Source of the DNA: an uncultured Rhodospirillales bacterium
GTDB lineage: Bacteria > Pseudomonadota > Alphaproteobacteria > Azospirillales > Azospirillaceae
Assembly: GCA_903927615.1 (NCBI GenBank)
Contig: CAIYNU010000095.1
Span: 20,651 to 84,650 of the forward strand
DNA length: 64,000 nt
Direction: 5' to 3'
Below are positions 24,674 through 34,255 of this stretch, piece after piece (position 1 is the first letter of the stretch; each line of letters opens with the position of its first letter). The notes beneath the pieces are model-generated. The model was not told the DNA's origin. It did not search any database and was given only the letters and a program-made list of their open reading frames with translations. The position numbers were made by a program, and so were the translations under genes.

Positions 24674-26602
24674 TTACCCGTGCTTGCCCTTGTGCCCCGG
24701 ATCAACCTCCGAGAACTCGGCATCGACCACGCCCGGACCCGCGGCCCCCGGACCACCTTCGGCCGGCCCGCCGCCGGCGCCGTCGGCACTCCCGCCGGCC
24801 CCGGCCTTATACATGGCCTCGCCCAGCTTCATGGACACCTGGGCCAACGCTTCGGACTTGGACTTGATGACAGCCACATCATTGCCGTCCATCACGCTCC
24901 GCAGGTCCGCCACGGCCCGCTCGGCCGCCGCCTTGTCGGCTGCCGGCACCTTGTCGCCCGCTTCGCGAATCGTCCGTTCGGTGGTGTGAACCAAAGAGTC
25001 GGCCTGGTTCCGGGCATCCACCAGTTCACGGCGCTTGCGATCCTCGGAAGCATGGGTTTCGGCATCCTTAACCATCCTTTGGATGTCGGCATCGGTCAGT
25101 CCCCCCGAAGCCTGGATGCGAATCTGCTGTTCCTTGCTGGTCGCCTTGTCCTTGGCGGTGACGTTGACGATACCGTTGGCGTCGATGTCGAACGTCACCT
25201 CCACCTGCGGCACGCCGCGCGGCGCCGCCGGAATCCCGACCAGATCGAACTGGCCAAGCATCTTGTTGTCGGCCGCCATTTCCCGCTCGCCCTGGAACAC
25301 CCGAATGGTGACGGCGTTCTGGTTGTCCTCGGCAGTGGAGAAAACCTGGCTTTTCTTGGTGGGAATGGTGGTGTTGCGATCGATCAGGCGCGTGAAGACC
25401 CCGCCCAGGGTTTCGATGCCCAGGGACAGCGGCGTCACGTCCAGCAGCAGAACGTCCTTCACGTCGCCCTTCAGCACGCCGCCCTGAATGGCTGCGCCCA
25501 CCGCCACCACTTCGTCGGGATTGACGCCCCGGTGAGGTTCACGCCCGAAGAACTGTTTCACGGTCTCGATGATCTTGGGCATCCGGGTCATGCCGCCGAC
25601 CAGGATCACCTCGTCGATCTCCGACGCCTTCAGGCCGGCGTCGCGGAGTGCGGCGCGGCACGGCTCGACGGTGCGGCGGACCAACTCGTCCACCAGGGCT
25701 TCCAGCTTGGCCCGGGTCAGCTTGATGTTGAGATGCTTGGGACCGGTCTGGTCCGCGGTGATGAACGGCAGATTGACCTCGGTCTGGGTGGCCGAGCTGA
25801 GTTCGATCTTGGCCTTTTCCGCGGCTTCCTTGAGACGCTGCAAGGCCAACCGGTCCTTGCGCAGGTCAATGCCCTGCTCCTTGTGGAATTCATCGGCCAG
25901 ATAGTCGATGATCTTGGCGTCGAAGTCTTCGCCGCCCAGGAAGGTGTCGCCGTTGGTCGACTTGACTTCGAACACGCCGTCGCCGATTTCCAGCACCGAA
26001 ACATCGAAGGTGCCGCCGCCCAGGTCATACACCGCGATGGTGCCGGAGCCCTTCCGTTCCATGCCATAGGCCAGCGCCGCGGCCGTCGGCTCGTTGATGA
26101 TGCGCAGCACTTCCAGGCCGGCAATCCGGCCGGCATCCTTGGTCGCCTGGCGCTGGCTGTCGTTGAAGTAAGCCGGCACCGTGATGACCGCCTGGGTCAC
26201 CTTTTCCCCGAGATAATTCTCGGCGGTTTCCTTCATCTTCTGAAGGATAAAGGCGCTGACCTGACTCGGGCTGTAGCGTTTGCCGTGGGCCTCGACCCAG
26301 GCATCGCCGTTGTCGCCCGCGATGATCTTGTACGGAACCAGCCCCTTGTCCTTCTGGCTCATCGGATCATCGTAGCGCCGGCCGATCAGGCGCTTGATCG
26401 CGAACAGCGTGTTCTCGGGGTTGGTCACGGCCTGACGCTTGGCCGGCTGGCCCACCAGCCGCTCGCCGCCCTGGGTAAAGGCGACCATGGATGGCGTGGT
26501 GCGCGCCCCTTCGGCGTTTTCAATGACCTTGGCCTGGGAGCCTTCCATGACCGCGACACAGCTATTGGTGGTACCAAGGTCAATGCCAATGACTTTACTC
26601 AT
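24674..26602 (-). CDS. dnaK: Molecular chaperone DnaK (Hsp70)
   Basis: DnaK is the ATP-dependent Hsp70 chaperone of the cytosol. The 642-aa product shows all family landmarks: [17 protein letters not shown] at the N-terminus, the phosphate 2 and adenosine motifs ([26 protein letters not shown]), [11 protein letters not shown], and the substrate-binding domain with a C-terminal Gly-rich tail ending DPGHKGKHG. Length is normal. It is followed by dnaJ. The 680-aa plus-strand ORF in the track is its antisense shadow. A promoter-like sequence lies about 115 bp upstream; no CIRCE element was seen. Confidence 0.99.
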   Translation of the reverse strand: MSKVIGIDLGTTNSCVAVMEGSQAKVIENAEGARTTPSMVAFTQGGERLVGQPAKRQAVTNPENTLFAIKRLIGRRYDDPMSQKDKGLVPYKIIAGDNGDAWVEAHGKRYSPSQVSAFILQKMKETAENYLGEKVTQAVITVPAYFNDSQRQATKDAGRIAGLEVLRIINEPTAAALAYGMERKGSGTIAVYDLGGGTFDVSVLEIGDGVFEVKSTNGDTFLGGEDFDAKIIDYLADEFHKEQGIDLRKDRLALQRLKEAAEKAKIELSSATQTEVNLPFITADQTGPKHLNIKLTRAKLEALVDELVRRTVEPCRAALRDAGLKASEIDEVILVGGMTRMPKIIETVKQFFGREPHRGVNPDEVVAVGAAIQGGVLKGDVKDVLLLDVTPLSLGIETLGGVFTRLIDRNTTIPTKKSQVFSTAEDNQNAVTIRVFQGEREMAADNKMLGQFDLVGIPAAPRGVPQVEVTFDIDANGIVNVTAKDKATSKEQQIRIQASGGLTDADIQRMVKDAETHASEDRKRRELVDARNQADSLVHTTERTIREAGDKVPAADKAAAERAVADLRSVMDGNDVAVIKSKSEALAQVSMKLGEAMYKAGAGGSADGAGGGPAEGGPGAAGPGVVDAEFSEVDPGHKGKHG

Positions 26603-26715
26603 GTCCTACCTCTTCATGTTCGGCGAACCCTCGGCGGCCCGGTGGCCGGCACCGCCACGGATCCCCTTGTCGATCCCTGGGAGCGGCGAGAGATTCTGAA
26701 TCCTGTTCGAGGGCA

Positions 26716-26744
26716 CATATAAGCAGGTAATCTACCGGCTGCAA
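26716..26744 (-). promoter_or_regulatory. Predicted promoter of dnaK (TTGCAG-17-TATATG)
   Basis: On the minus strand TTGCAG (26739-26744) and TATATG (26716-26721) are 17 bp apart, leaving a leader of roughly 105 nt to the dnaK ATG. It resembles a sigma-70 site; I did not find a convincing heat-shock sigma-32 match. Confidence 0.5.
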
Positions 26745-26827
26745 CTGCCGCCGTGACGACAAATTGGCCTAAAGCTGAGAAACCGACTCGACCGGCGGCA
26801 TGGCAGTCCGGTGAGCCCGAACCGAGC

Positions 26828-27724
26828 ATGATCGTTTCCGCCAGCTATCGCACCGATATTCCAGCCTTTTATGGGCGCTGGTTCGTCAACCGGCTGACCG
26901 CCGGCTGGTGCCGCACGACCAACCCCTACGGAGGACCGCCGGGGCGGGTCGACCTTACCGCCAACGCGGTCGATGGTTTCGTGTTTTGGACCCGGAATCT
27001 TGAGCCGTTCGCCGCCGGCCTCGACGCGGTTTCGGCGCTCCGCCTGCCCTTCGTGGTCCAATACACCCTTACCGGCTATCCCCACGTGCTGGAACGATCG
27101 GTGATCGACCCTGCCCGCGCCATCGACCAGATGCGCCGCGTCCGCAACCGTTGGGGACCCCACGCCGTGGTCTGGCGCTACGACCCGCTGGTCTTCACCA
27201 GCCTGACCCCGCCGGCCTGGCACCTGGCCACCTTCGCCGGTCTGGCCCGGGCCTTGACCGGCACCACCGACGAGGTGGTGACCAGCGTTCTCCAGCCCTA
27301 CCGCAAAACCACCCGCAACCTTGATGCCGCGTCCCGGGCCCATGCCTTCACCTGGCGCACCCCGCCGCCCGACGAGGCGCGCGCCTTGCTCTCGGACCTG
27401 GCGGAGATCGCCGCCGACCACGGCATGGCCCTGACGCTGTGTAGCCAACCGCCCCTCGCCGGCACCCCCGGCACCCGTCCGGCCGCCTGTATCGAAGCCC
27501 GCCGCCTGTCGACTCTGGCCGGCCACCCGATTCCGGCCCGCCGGAAGGGGAACCGGGTGGGATGCGACTGTGCGGAGTCCCGGGACATCGGCGCCTATGA
27601 CACCTGCCCCCATGGTTGCGCCTACTGCTACGCCGTCTCCGGTCGTTCCGCCGCCCGGCACCGCCTGGCCGCCCACGACCCCGATGGCGACTTTCTGGTC
27701 CCACCCACGGCGCCCGCCCCCTGA
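26828..27724 (+). CDS. DUF1848 family iron-sulfur-type protein
   Basis: This 298-aa protein has the DUF1848 hallmarks: N-terminal IVSASYRTDIPAFYGRWF, and a C-terminal Cys cluster GCDCAESRDIGAYDTCPHGCAYCYA that looks like an iron-sulfur binding site. DUF1848 proteins have a TIM-barrel-like, radical SAM-resembling appearance, but no activity has been established to my knowledge. The start was moved from the track's 26753 to the ATG at 26828, where family similarity begins. It is divergent from dnaK. Confidence 0.88.
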   Translation: MIVSASYRTDIPAFYGRWFVNRLTAGWCRTTNPYGGPPGRVDLTANAVDGFVFWTRNLEPFAAGLDAVSALRLPFVVQYTLTGYPHVLERSVIDPARAIDQMRRVRNRWGPHAVVWRYDPLVFTSLTPPAWHLATFAGLARALTGTTDEVVTSVLQPYRKTTRNLDAASRAHAFTWRTPPPDEARALLSDLAEIAADHGMALTLCSQPPLAGTPGTRPAACIEARRLSTLAGHPIPARRKGNRVGCDCAESRDIGAYDTCPHGCAYCYAVSGRSAARHRLAAHDPDGDFLVPPTAPAP

Positions 27725-27954
27725 TATCAGGTCAGTGAGTACATCATCAACGATCCAACAGCGTACCCGGCATCCTGCCAGGCCCCCACCCTGCACCATT
27801 CAGGACGGTGACGGACTGCCGCACGCTTTCCCCTTGCTCCCCTGCCGGAACTCGGCGAGCTTAGGTTCCGGTGGAGGTTTCGGCCAATCCGCCCACGCGG
27901 TGTAACGCTGTTGTGCCCGCCCCGGCCCTTTCTCTTTTTCGAGGACGATGACCC

Positions 27955-28173
27955 GTGTCCGATACCGACAAGACTGTTGCGGCGCTGCTGGCCGCGGCCT
28001 TGATCGACAAGCACATCGTCGATGACGGCGCAACCCTGCCCGAAAAAGCCGAACGTGCGGTGGACGTCTACCTGGCCTGCTTCAGGGCCATCCGAGCCGT
28101 CGAGGCCCAGTCGGACCAGATCGAGTCCGGGCGCAATCGCGAAGACTTCGCCCCGCCAGGCCGCACCTCCTGA
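27955..28173 (+). CDS. Small hypothetical protein, 72 aa
   Basis: It starts at a GTG with GAGGA 9 bases upstream and encodes MSDTDKTVAALLAAALIDKH, an acidic helical protein with a polar C-terminus. The amino-acid pattern (TVAALLAAALIDK, AVDVYLACFRAIR) looks like two amphipathic helices. It lies 17 bp before the next small gene, suggesting an operon. Function is unknown. Confidence 0.55.
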   Translation: MSDTDKTVAALLAAALIDKHIVDDGATLPEKAERAVDVYLACFRAIRAVEAQSDQIESGRNREDFAPPGRTS

Positions 28174-28190
28174 CGAGGGCAGCGCCGAGC

Positions 28191-28391
28191 ATGCGCACCC
28201 TGTTCTTGATCGGCTTCGGGGGGCTGTGCCTGGTCCTGGCGCTCGGCCATCACGGTTTGGCCGCGTTGGGGGTCGGTGGCCTGCTCCTGGCCCTGATCAT
28301 CCTGGCGCCGTTCATCGACAACATGATCTCCCCGGACACCATCGCGCCCCGCCCTCGCCCACCCGCCCGCCGCCCCCCGCACCGCCGATAA
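28191..28391 (+). CDS. Small membrane protein, 66 aa
   Basis: Two adjoining hydrophobic stretches (LFLIGFGGLCLVLALG and LAALGVGGLLLALIILAPFI) are followed by a basic, Pro/Arg-rich tail (PRPRPPARRPPHRR). It is probably an inner-membrane protein with a cytoplasmic tail. It follows the 72-aa gene closely. The family was not recognised. Confidence 0.5.
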   Translation: MRTLFLIGFGGLCLVLALGHHGLAALGVGGLLLALIILAPFIDNMISPDTIAPRPRPPARRPPHRR

Positions 28392-28427
28392 AGCGGCCGG
28401 CCACACTGCGGACGCCCCACGAAGGCA

Positions 28428-28892
28428 TCAATGGCCCGGAGTCGGCAAGATCTTGGCGAGCGGCTCTGCGGGGATGGCATCGACGATCTTGCCGAACAGT
28501 TTCTCGCTGTTGCGGGCCAACCAAGCCACGCCGGGCGTCGCCGCACTGCCGGTCAGACATCCCGCCATGCTGGCCGCAGCCAACACCGGAACCGCCACCG
28601 TGGTGGTGGTCGCCGCGCCCGGTCCACCGGTGACCACAATCGCCGCGCCGCTGAACACAATAACCGCCGCCGCAATCGCACCGGCCCCGACCAGACATCC
28701 CAGGCTTTGCAGCTCCTGACTGTTAATGGACAGGTTGGTACTTTTTGGCAAACCAAAGACGGTCCCAAGCCACCCGGAATCCAAGTCACTCCGGTCGTCG
28801 GCCGCCCATGCCGGACCTGCAAGCATCAGACCGGCCAGAACCACGACGGCGGCCAAACCAATACGACTGCTGTTGGGGTGTAAAACGCCCAT
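28428..28892 (-). CDS. Secreted/membrane Gly-Ala-rich protein of unknown function
   Basis: The 154-aa precursor begins at the ATG 28892, preceded by GGAGG. It has a signal peptide ending AGPAWA|ADD. The mature part has two Gly/Ala/Val-rich hydrophobic segments, each with a Cys (LGCLVGAGAIAAAVIVFSGA and VPVLAAASMAGCLTG), and a soluble C-terminus. Glycine-zipper-like membrane packing is plausible. The Cys-Gly-rich hairpin resembles the C-terminal half of the protein at 53762-54199. I know no family for it. Confidence 0.7.
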   Translation of the reverse strand: MGVLHPNSSRIGLAAVVVLAGLMLAGPAWAADDRSDLDSGWLGTVFGLPKSTNLSINSQELQSLGCLVGAGAIAAAVIVFSGAAIVVTGGPGAATTTTVAVPVLAAASMAGCLTGSAATPGVAWLARNSEKLFGKIVDAIPAEPLAKILPTPGH

Positions 28893-29040
28893 CGCCTCCA
28901 CTCCTCGGTACCCCCCGGACACGCCCGGTCGGATCAACACCTACCCCGGAGTCCGGCCGCCTGGCAACCACAGCCAGCGGCAACCTGGGCTGCACCAACG
29001 GTCGAACCGGGTTCCGCCTGCCCTTGCCGCGGTTCATCCG

Positions 29041-31170
29041 TCAGCCAACCGCCACCCGCCGCGTGGTCCCCAGATAGGGAACATAGGCGCGATCGGATTT
29101 CTGAATGTGGTTGATGAGCCAGTCCTTGACAAAATTCAAAGTCTCCATAGCCTGGGTATTGGAAGACGAGGTCGAGAATCGCTCCCGAGCCTGTTGCACC
29201 TTGGCAACGAACGCCTCGTGCAACTTCCGATGAGCCAACAGGTCCGGATAACTCCCGGCGGCCATGAGCTGTTCTTCGCGAGCAAAATGAACAGAAGTGT
29301 AGTCAATCAAATTATCGAGCACCGTCGAAATCACTGCCTTACTCTTGCCAACCTGCATCGCTTCGGATAGATCATTGAATAGTGTGAACAGCCGCCGATG
29401 ATCGTGATCCAATACCTCGTGATCGACACTGAATCGATCGGTCCATTTCAACGACGGCAGTTCCGCCCTGCCGTCTTCATCGCCGTCAACCAGAATCCGG
29501 ACTCGCCCAAGGAAGCTCTGCACCAAGGTTTGCAACAACTCCGCTTCGCTATAGACCAGATCCGCAGCACTCGAGACCTTTTCAACAATGCGGGCCGCCT
29601 CGTCAGCGACTCGAGACACGCCGGTGATGCGACCGGACACCTCCAGCGTGCCGTTCGCCGCACTGGCGGCGTTGAGCGCGATGTCTGAGGTGGCGGCCCC
29701 CTGTTGCGACATCGCCGAAGCGATCACGCCGGCGATGTCGTGAATATGGCGAATGGTCTGTGAAATGTCGGCGATGGCCGCAACCGCCGCCGCGGTCTCC
29801 TGCTGAACCTGGCTGATCCGCAGGGCGATGTCTTCGGTGGCACTGCTGGTCTGGTTCGCCAAATTCTTGACCTCCCCTGCGACCACCGCAAAGCCCTTGC
29901 CCGCCTCTCCGGCCCGCGCCGCCTCAATGGTCGCGTTCAGCGCCAGCAGGTTGGTCTGACTGGCGATCCCGGAAATCAGCTTGAGCACCTCGCCGATGCC
30001 GCTCACCGTACGGTCGAGGCGAAGGATTCGCTCCGTGGTCTCGCCCGCCTGCCCGACCGCAGTGGTGGCAACCATGGTTGCGCTTGCGACCTGCCGGCTG
30101 ATCTCTGTGACCGTAGCCGCCAATTGTTCGGCAGCCACCGCCACCGACTGGACGTTAAAACTCGTTTGTTCGGCCGCAGCCGCAACCGACAAACTTTCGC
30201 GACACGTCTGACCGACCCCCAGATTCAGACCGTCGGTCGCTTCGGCGACCCCCTTCACCGCGTCCGTCACGGTCGCGAACAGCCGAGACACCGAAACCGA
30301 GAATTCCTCGGTCAATCCTTCGAGTTGTTTCTGGCGCCGGGACCGTTCGGCGACATCCTGGACCTGATGCTGGGCAAGCCGCGTCCCCTCTTCGGCAGTG
30401 GTCTTGAACACCGCCACCGCCGACGCCATCCGACCCAATTCATCCGAGCGATCGGCACCCGGGATTTCCACCGCCAGATCACCACTGGCCAACCGATGCA
30501 TGGCCGTAGTGATAGAAGCAATCGCTCGGATCATGCCCCGGGCAACCAACAGGCTGATCAGCGTCACGACCAGGATCACAACAGCGATAATAACGCCAAC
30601 GGTCTCCACATCGCGGAGGAAAATGATGTCTATGTCATCGACGTAGATGCCACTGCCGATCACCCAACCCCAAGGGGCGAATCCTTTGACATACGAAATC
30701 TTTCGGATAGGGTCGTTATCGCCGGGGCGGGGCCAGACATACGACACAAACCCACCGCCCTGCCGCTGAACGGTTTTGACAAACTCGGAAAACAGTTTCA
30801 GTCCGGTCAGATCTTTAACGTCCGCCACATTTTTGCCAATCATGGCGGCGCTGGGGTGCATCAGCAGCACCGGTGTCATGTCATTGACCCAAAAGTAGCC
30901 GTTATCGCCATAGCGCAGGCCGTCAATCGCCGAAAGTGCGGTGCGCTGGGCCTCGGCAACAGTCATTGTACCAGCCCGTGCCTGTGCCTCGTAATGGGCG
31001 ACCAGACCATAGGCCGAAGCGACCAATTGCTCGATCTTGTCGCGCCGGTCGTCAACCAAATTGGAATAAAGCGTCGATAAACCAACGGCCGCAATGGCCA
31101 GCATGCCCACAACCGCGGCAGCAACAATCAGCAACGCGCGTGCGCGGACAGTCAGCACTGGCAAGCTCAT
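29041..31170 (-). CDS. Chemoreceptor with Cache sensor and C-terminal hemerythrin domain
   Basis: The 709-aa protein has the order TM1, periplasmic single Cache (about 45-190; [24 protein letters not shown]), TM2, HAMP (about 213-265), chemoreceptor signalling domain (about 300-540; [37 protein letters not shown]) and bacteriohemerythrin (about 570-700; [34 protein letters not shown]). It should sense a periplasmic ligand and intracellular oxygen through the same output, like DcrH of Desulfovibrio. I set the start at the ATG 31170 ([19 protein letters not shown]); the track's extension to 31281 is not homologous. Confidence 0.93.
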   Translation of the reverse strand: MSLPVLTVRARALLIVAAAVVGMLAIAAVGLSTLYSNLVDDRRDKIEQLVASAYGLVAHYEAQARAGTMTVAEAQRTALSAIDGLRYGDNGYFWVNDMTPVLLMHPSAAMIGKNVADVKDLTGLKLFSEFVKTVQRQGGGFVSYVWPRPGDNDPIRKISYVKGFAPWGWVIGSGIYVDDIDIIFLRDVETVGVIIAVVILVVTLISLLVARGMIRAIASITTAMHRLASGDLAVEIPGADRSDELGRMASAVAVFKTTAEEGTRLAQHQVQDVAERSRRQKQLEGLTEEFSVSVSRLFATVTDAVKGVAEATDGLNLGVGQTCRESLSVAAAAEQTSFNVQSVAVAAEQLAATVTEISRQVASATMVATTAVGQAGETTERILRLDRTVSGIGEVLKLISGIASQTNLLALNATIEAARAGEAGKGFAVVAGEVKNLANQTSSATEDIALRISQVQQETAAAVAAIADISQTIRHIHDIAGVIASAMSQQGAATSDIALNAASAANGTLEVSGRITGVSRVADEAARIVEKVSSAADLVYSEAELLQTLVQSFLGRVRILVDGDEDGRAELPSLKWTDRFSVDHEVLDHDHRRLFTLFNDLSEAMQVGKSKAVISTVLDNLIDYTSVHFAREEQLMAAGSYPDLLAHRKLHEAFVAKVQQARERFSTSSSNTQAMETLNFVKDWLINHIQKSDRAYVPYLGTTRRVAVG

Positions 31171-31285
31171 GGTTCGGAATCTTTGATGGGTCAATCGTTC
31201 GGTGTGTAAGGTCGCATCAACTGGCCATCCTGGCAAGTGTGCCGGTGCAGAAATCGTACGGGGCAACCAAAACCACCCCATAACA

Positions 31286-31318
31286 GCCCTGACGGTACCG
31301 CGGCGGTACCGTCAGGGC
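31286..31318 (-). terminator. 15-bp perfect stem-loop downstream of the Lon-like protease gene
   Basis: GCCCTGACGGTACCG and CGGTACCGTCAGGGC pair perfectly around a 3-base loop. It starts two bases past the Lon-like stop codon on the minus strand and is followed there by TGTTATGGGG, so it lacks a clean T-run. It is probably a terminator or RNA-stabilising hairpin. Confidence 0.65.
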
Positions 31319-31319
31319 G

Positions 31320-33362
31320 TCATCGCCGGCGTTCACCGTCCCGGGCTGCAAGAATACGGTCATACTCGGCAAGACGGATCGCAACCCGGCCGTACACGCT
31401 GTCTACGGGATAATGACCCTGGATATCGGGTTGACCGGCATCCATGCCGGCAAACAGACTCACCGCGTCTTCGACTCGGCTCACCGTCCACAGATGGAAA
31501 CGGCCGGCGGCGACGGCCTCGACAATGTCGTCGTGGAGAATGACATTGACCAGATTCGCGGCGGGAATCACCACCCCTTGGGTTCCGGATAAGCCGCCCT
31601 GCTCGATGCACGCGCGAAAGAAGCCCTCGATCTTATGGTTGACGCCACTGACCGCCTGAATCAAGCCATGCTGATTGACCGAACCGGTAACGGCCAGGTC
31701 CTGGCGCAGGGGCACCCCTGAAAGGTCAGAGAGCAGCGCCAACGCCTCGGCCAACGACGCCGAATCGCCGTCGATGCCGCCGTAATTCTGCTCAAAGGTT
31801 ATGGAGCCGGAAAACGACACGGGCGCGCTGCGGGCAAAGCATCCGGCCAGATAGCCTTGCAGACCCAACACGCCTTTATGTTGAATCGGTCCGCCCAGAT
31901 TAACGTCCCGCTCGATGTTGATCACGCCGAGTTGCCCGATCCAGGTCCGAGCGGTCACCCGGCAGGGCGTGCCATACTGGTGATCAATTTTATTGAACAC
32001 GATCAGGGCATTGACCTGCGCGATGGCGGAGCCGGCGGTCAATACCATCACCGCGCCGTCCATGATTGCCCGATGCAATCGGTCCTCGGTCTGGCTAACC
32101 CGTCGCCGTTGTTCCGCCGCCGCCGCCAGCACGTCAGAGCGACGGACCAGATGGCTATCGGCAACACGGCGGCCGACCAGTGCCGCCTCGCCGATCAAAT
32201 CCTCCAGCAGTTCTAATCGCGACGACAACTTGTTCCGGTGTTCGGCCCAACGCGCCGCAATGCCGAGCAACAACTGAATCGCGCTATGACCGCACTCGGT
32301 TCCATGGTTGACGGCAAAGCGCCGGATCAGCCCGACATACGCGGCGACATTCTCGGGTGTGGCGCCCAAATCGTCACAAATATCCGCTTTGACCTTGAAA
32401 TAAACCCGGGATTCCGGGTCGCCGAGAAACCAGCCATAATACCAGCGCGGCGCGCCCACGATGACCACCTTAGCGTCGAAGGGAATCGAATACGGTCGCG
32501 GAGCACCGGCAATGGGCACCGTCGCCGCCCGGTGCGGTTCCTCGATACGAAGCTTGTTGTCCCGCAAGGCGCCCTTCAGCGCCTCCCACACCAAGGTGTC
32601 CTGCGCCAAAGCTTCGGCGCGCAACACCAGAATCCCCCCATTGGCCCGATGAAGCGCACCGGCGCGGATCATGGTGAAATCGGTCGTGAGGCCGCCCGCC
32701 GAACGCATATATTCGATACTGCCGAACAGATTGCGGTAGGTCGGCGACGGCTCTATTACCACCTTGGGGGACATTTCACCGTCATGATCCACCAACAGGT
32801 TGACCGCATAGCGCCGTTCCGGCGCGTCCAGGCCCTCGGCACCGGCCACGAACGTGCCCGCACGTTCCTCAACGTCCCGTCGAAGGTGGACAAACCAGGG
32901 AGCGAGGTCCGTCGCGTCGGCAAACTCGGCGATCACCGCGTCAACCTGGGTCAGCGCCGCCTTGGTGGTGGCCGTCGCCAATTTCGCGGCTAACGCTGCC
33001 ATGCGCTGTCGCAGTTTACCGCCGACGCCCGGGGGCAGACGATACGGTTGTGGCCGATGGCTCTTGACAAAGTTATTCAGATAGACCCAGTCGGACTGTG
33101 GCGGTCTGTTACGGGCATAGCCATCAAGCAGCTCCAACGTCGCCTTCATCCGACCGCTTCGATCCTCGCCGACCACGAAGGCGTTGAAGCCGATTTCGGT
33201 CATTTCAAGGCCGAACCGAAGCGCCTCCCGCGCCCGTTTGTGGCTGGACAAGGCAAAGAATCCGCCTTCGTCCGCCTGATCGGCGGAATGAAGCGGGTAG
33301 CCGATCTGAGCGGCTTCGAGTTTTTGCAGGACCATGCCCCAACATTCGGGACTGGAGTCCAA
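31320..33362 (-). CDS. Lon-related putative ATP-dependent protease
   Basis: This protein of about 680 aa belongs to the LonB/COG1067 class (AAA_32 plus Lon protease domain). The Ser-Lys dyad is visible: GGIDGDSASLAEALALLS (Ser) and VTGSVNQHGLIQAVSGVNHK (Lys). The N-terminal ATPase-like part has AREALRFGLEMTEIGFNAFV and a degenerate Walker A, VVGEDRSGRM, without the usual Lys; such decay occurs in this family. The start is uncertain: the track uses a TTG at 33362, and the first ATG in frame is 33335. A role in protein quality control is presumed, not shown. Confidence 0.9.
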   Translation of the reverse strand: MDSSPECWGMVLQKLEAAQIGYPLHSADQADEGGFFALSSHKRAREALRFGLEMTEIGFNAFVVGEDRSGRMKATLELLDGYARNRPPQSDWVYLNNFVKSHRPQPYRLPPGVGGKLRQRMAALAAKLATATTKAALTQVDAVIAEFADATDLAPWFVHLRRDVEERAGTFVAGAEGLDAPERRYAVNLLVDHDGEMSPKVVIEPSPTYRNLFGSIEYMRSAGGLTTDFTMIRAGALHRANGGILVLRAEALAQDTLVWEALKGALRDNKLRIEEPHRAATVPIAGAPRPYSIPFDAKVVIVGAPRWYYGWFLGDPESRVYFKVKADICDDLGATPENVAAYVGLIRRFAVNHGTECGHSAIQLLLGIAARWAEHRNKLSSRLELLEDLIGEAALVGRRVADSHLVRRSDVLAAAAEQRRRVSQTEDRLHRAIMDGAVMVLTAGSAIAQVNALIVFNKIDHQYGTPCRVTARTWIGQLGVINIERDVNLGGPIQHKGVLGLQGYLAGCFARSAPVSFSGSITFEQNYGGIDGDSASLAEALALLSDLSGVPLRQDLAVTGSVNQHGLIQAVSGVNHKIEGFFRACIEQGGLSGTQGVVIPAANLVNVILHDDIVEAVAAGRFHLWTVSRVEDAVSLFAGMDAGQPDIQGHYPVDSVYGRVAIRLAEYDRILAARDGERRR

Positions 33363-33476
33363 CCGTCAAGTGCGAGGATGCCGCAACCACCCATTCTCCC
33401 GCTTTTCTGTTGACCGCCGGGCAGCGTGGGCCATAGTGATCGGGTAATTTCCGTTAGCGAGGGTGAAGGGCACGGG

Positions 33477-33860
33477 ATGACCTATTTGCTCGTGGCGTTT
33501 GGCAGCGCACTTGGGGGAACGCTTCGCTACTGGTTGTCCGGCCTGATCGGCAACTGGTTCGGCCAGACTTTTCCCTGGGGAACACTTATTGTCAATATTA
33601 GTGGCTCGTTCCTCATCGGCTTCTTCGCAACGCTGACCGCGGCCGATGGTCGGCTGTTCGTTCCGGGGGAGTGGCGACAATTCTTTATGGCTGGAATATG
33701 CGGCGGTTATACCACCTTTTCCTCTTTCAGCTATCAGACTCTGACGCTGGCCCAGGATGGCCAGTGGTGGTTGGTCAGTTTGAATCTTATATCTTCCGTG
33801 GTGCTCTGTTTGCTGGGCGTCTGGCTCGGCGCCGCGGGCGCGCTGGCGCTGAATAAGTGA
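33477..33860 (+). CDS. crcB: Fluoride ion channel FluC/CrcB
   Basis: This 127-aa, four-helix membrane protein exports fluoride as a dual-topology dimer. The family motifs are clear: AFGSALGGTLRYWLSG, TLIVNISGSFLIGF and MAGICGGYTTFSSFSYQT. The start is set at the ATG 33477 with AAGGG upstream; the track's leader from 33426 is not conserved. It is followed 36 bp later by a DUF190 gene, a common neighbour of crcB. I looked for a fluoride riboswitch upstream and did not find one. Confidence 0.96.
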   Translation: MTYLLVAFGSALGGTLRYWLSGLIGNWFGQTFPWGTLIVNISGSFLIGFFATLTAADGRLFVPGEWRQFFMAGICGGYTTFSSFSYQTLTLAQDGQWWLVSLNLISSVVLCLLGVWLGAAGALALNK

Positions 33861-33896
33861 CACTTGGGGCAGGTGTTAACCGGAGGGCGTGTCGCA

Positions 33897-34238
33897 ATGC
33901 AATTACCGCAAGACTCTGTTCTGCTCCGCATCTTCATTACCGAGCAAGACAAATATCAGAGTCGCCCGCTTTACGAGGCGATCGTCTTTAAGGCCCGGGA
34001 ACTTCATATGGCCGGCGCGACGGTTTTGCGTGGACCGCTGGGGTTTGGGCGATCGAGTAGCGTCCATACCGCCAAGGTTCTGCGGTTATCCGAGGACTTG
34101 CCGATGGTCATTGAAATCGTCGACAGCCCGGAGAAGATTGACGGTTTCCTACCCATTCTTGACAACATGGTCGGAAGTGACTTGGTGACGCTGGAAAAAG
34201 TCCAGGTTCGCCGATACGGCACCGACCAAAATCATTGA
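33897..34238 (+). CDS. DUF190 family protein
   Basis: This 113-aa cytoplasmic protein resembles PII-like DUF190 members: LLRIFITEQDKYQSRPLYEAIV, ELHMAGATVLRGPLGFG and LPMVIEIVDSPEKIDGFLP. DUF190 genes frequently accompany crcB, and the fold is PII/GlnK-like, so a ligand-responsive regulator of fluoride export is a reasonable inference. GGAGG lies 10 bases before the ATG 33897; the track start at 33864 lies upstream of the ribosome site. The stop overlaps or abuts the next gene, suggesting one operon. Confidence 0.93.
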   Translation: MQLPQDSVLLRIFITEQDKYQSRPLYEAIVFKARELHMAGATVLRGPLGFGRSSSVHTAKVLRLSEDLPMVIEIVDSPEKIDGFLPILDNMVGSDLVTLEKVQVRRYGTDQNH

Positions 34239-34255
34239 GTCCATGGGCTGTCGCC

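Noticed and set aside
24680-26722. 680-aa plus-strand ORF opposite dnaK
   Set aside because: It is an antisense frame over an unmistakable dnaK; the composition is Arg/Gly/His-rich and no family pattern is visible.
26603-26760. CIRCE element or heat-shock sigma-32 promoter for dnaK
   Set aside because: No 9-bp CIRCE inverted repeat and no good sigma-32 match were seen; only a sigma-70-like site.
33363-33476. Fluoride riboswitch before crcB
   Set aside because: I looked for the conserved crcB-motif segments and did not find them in the upstream sequence.
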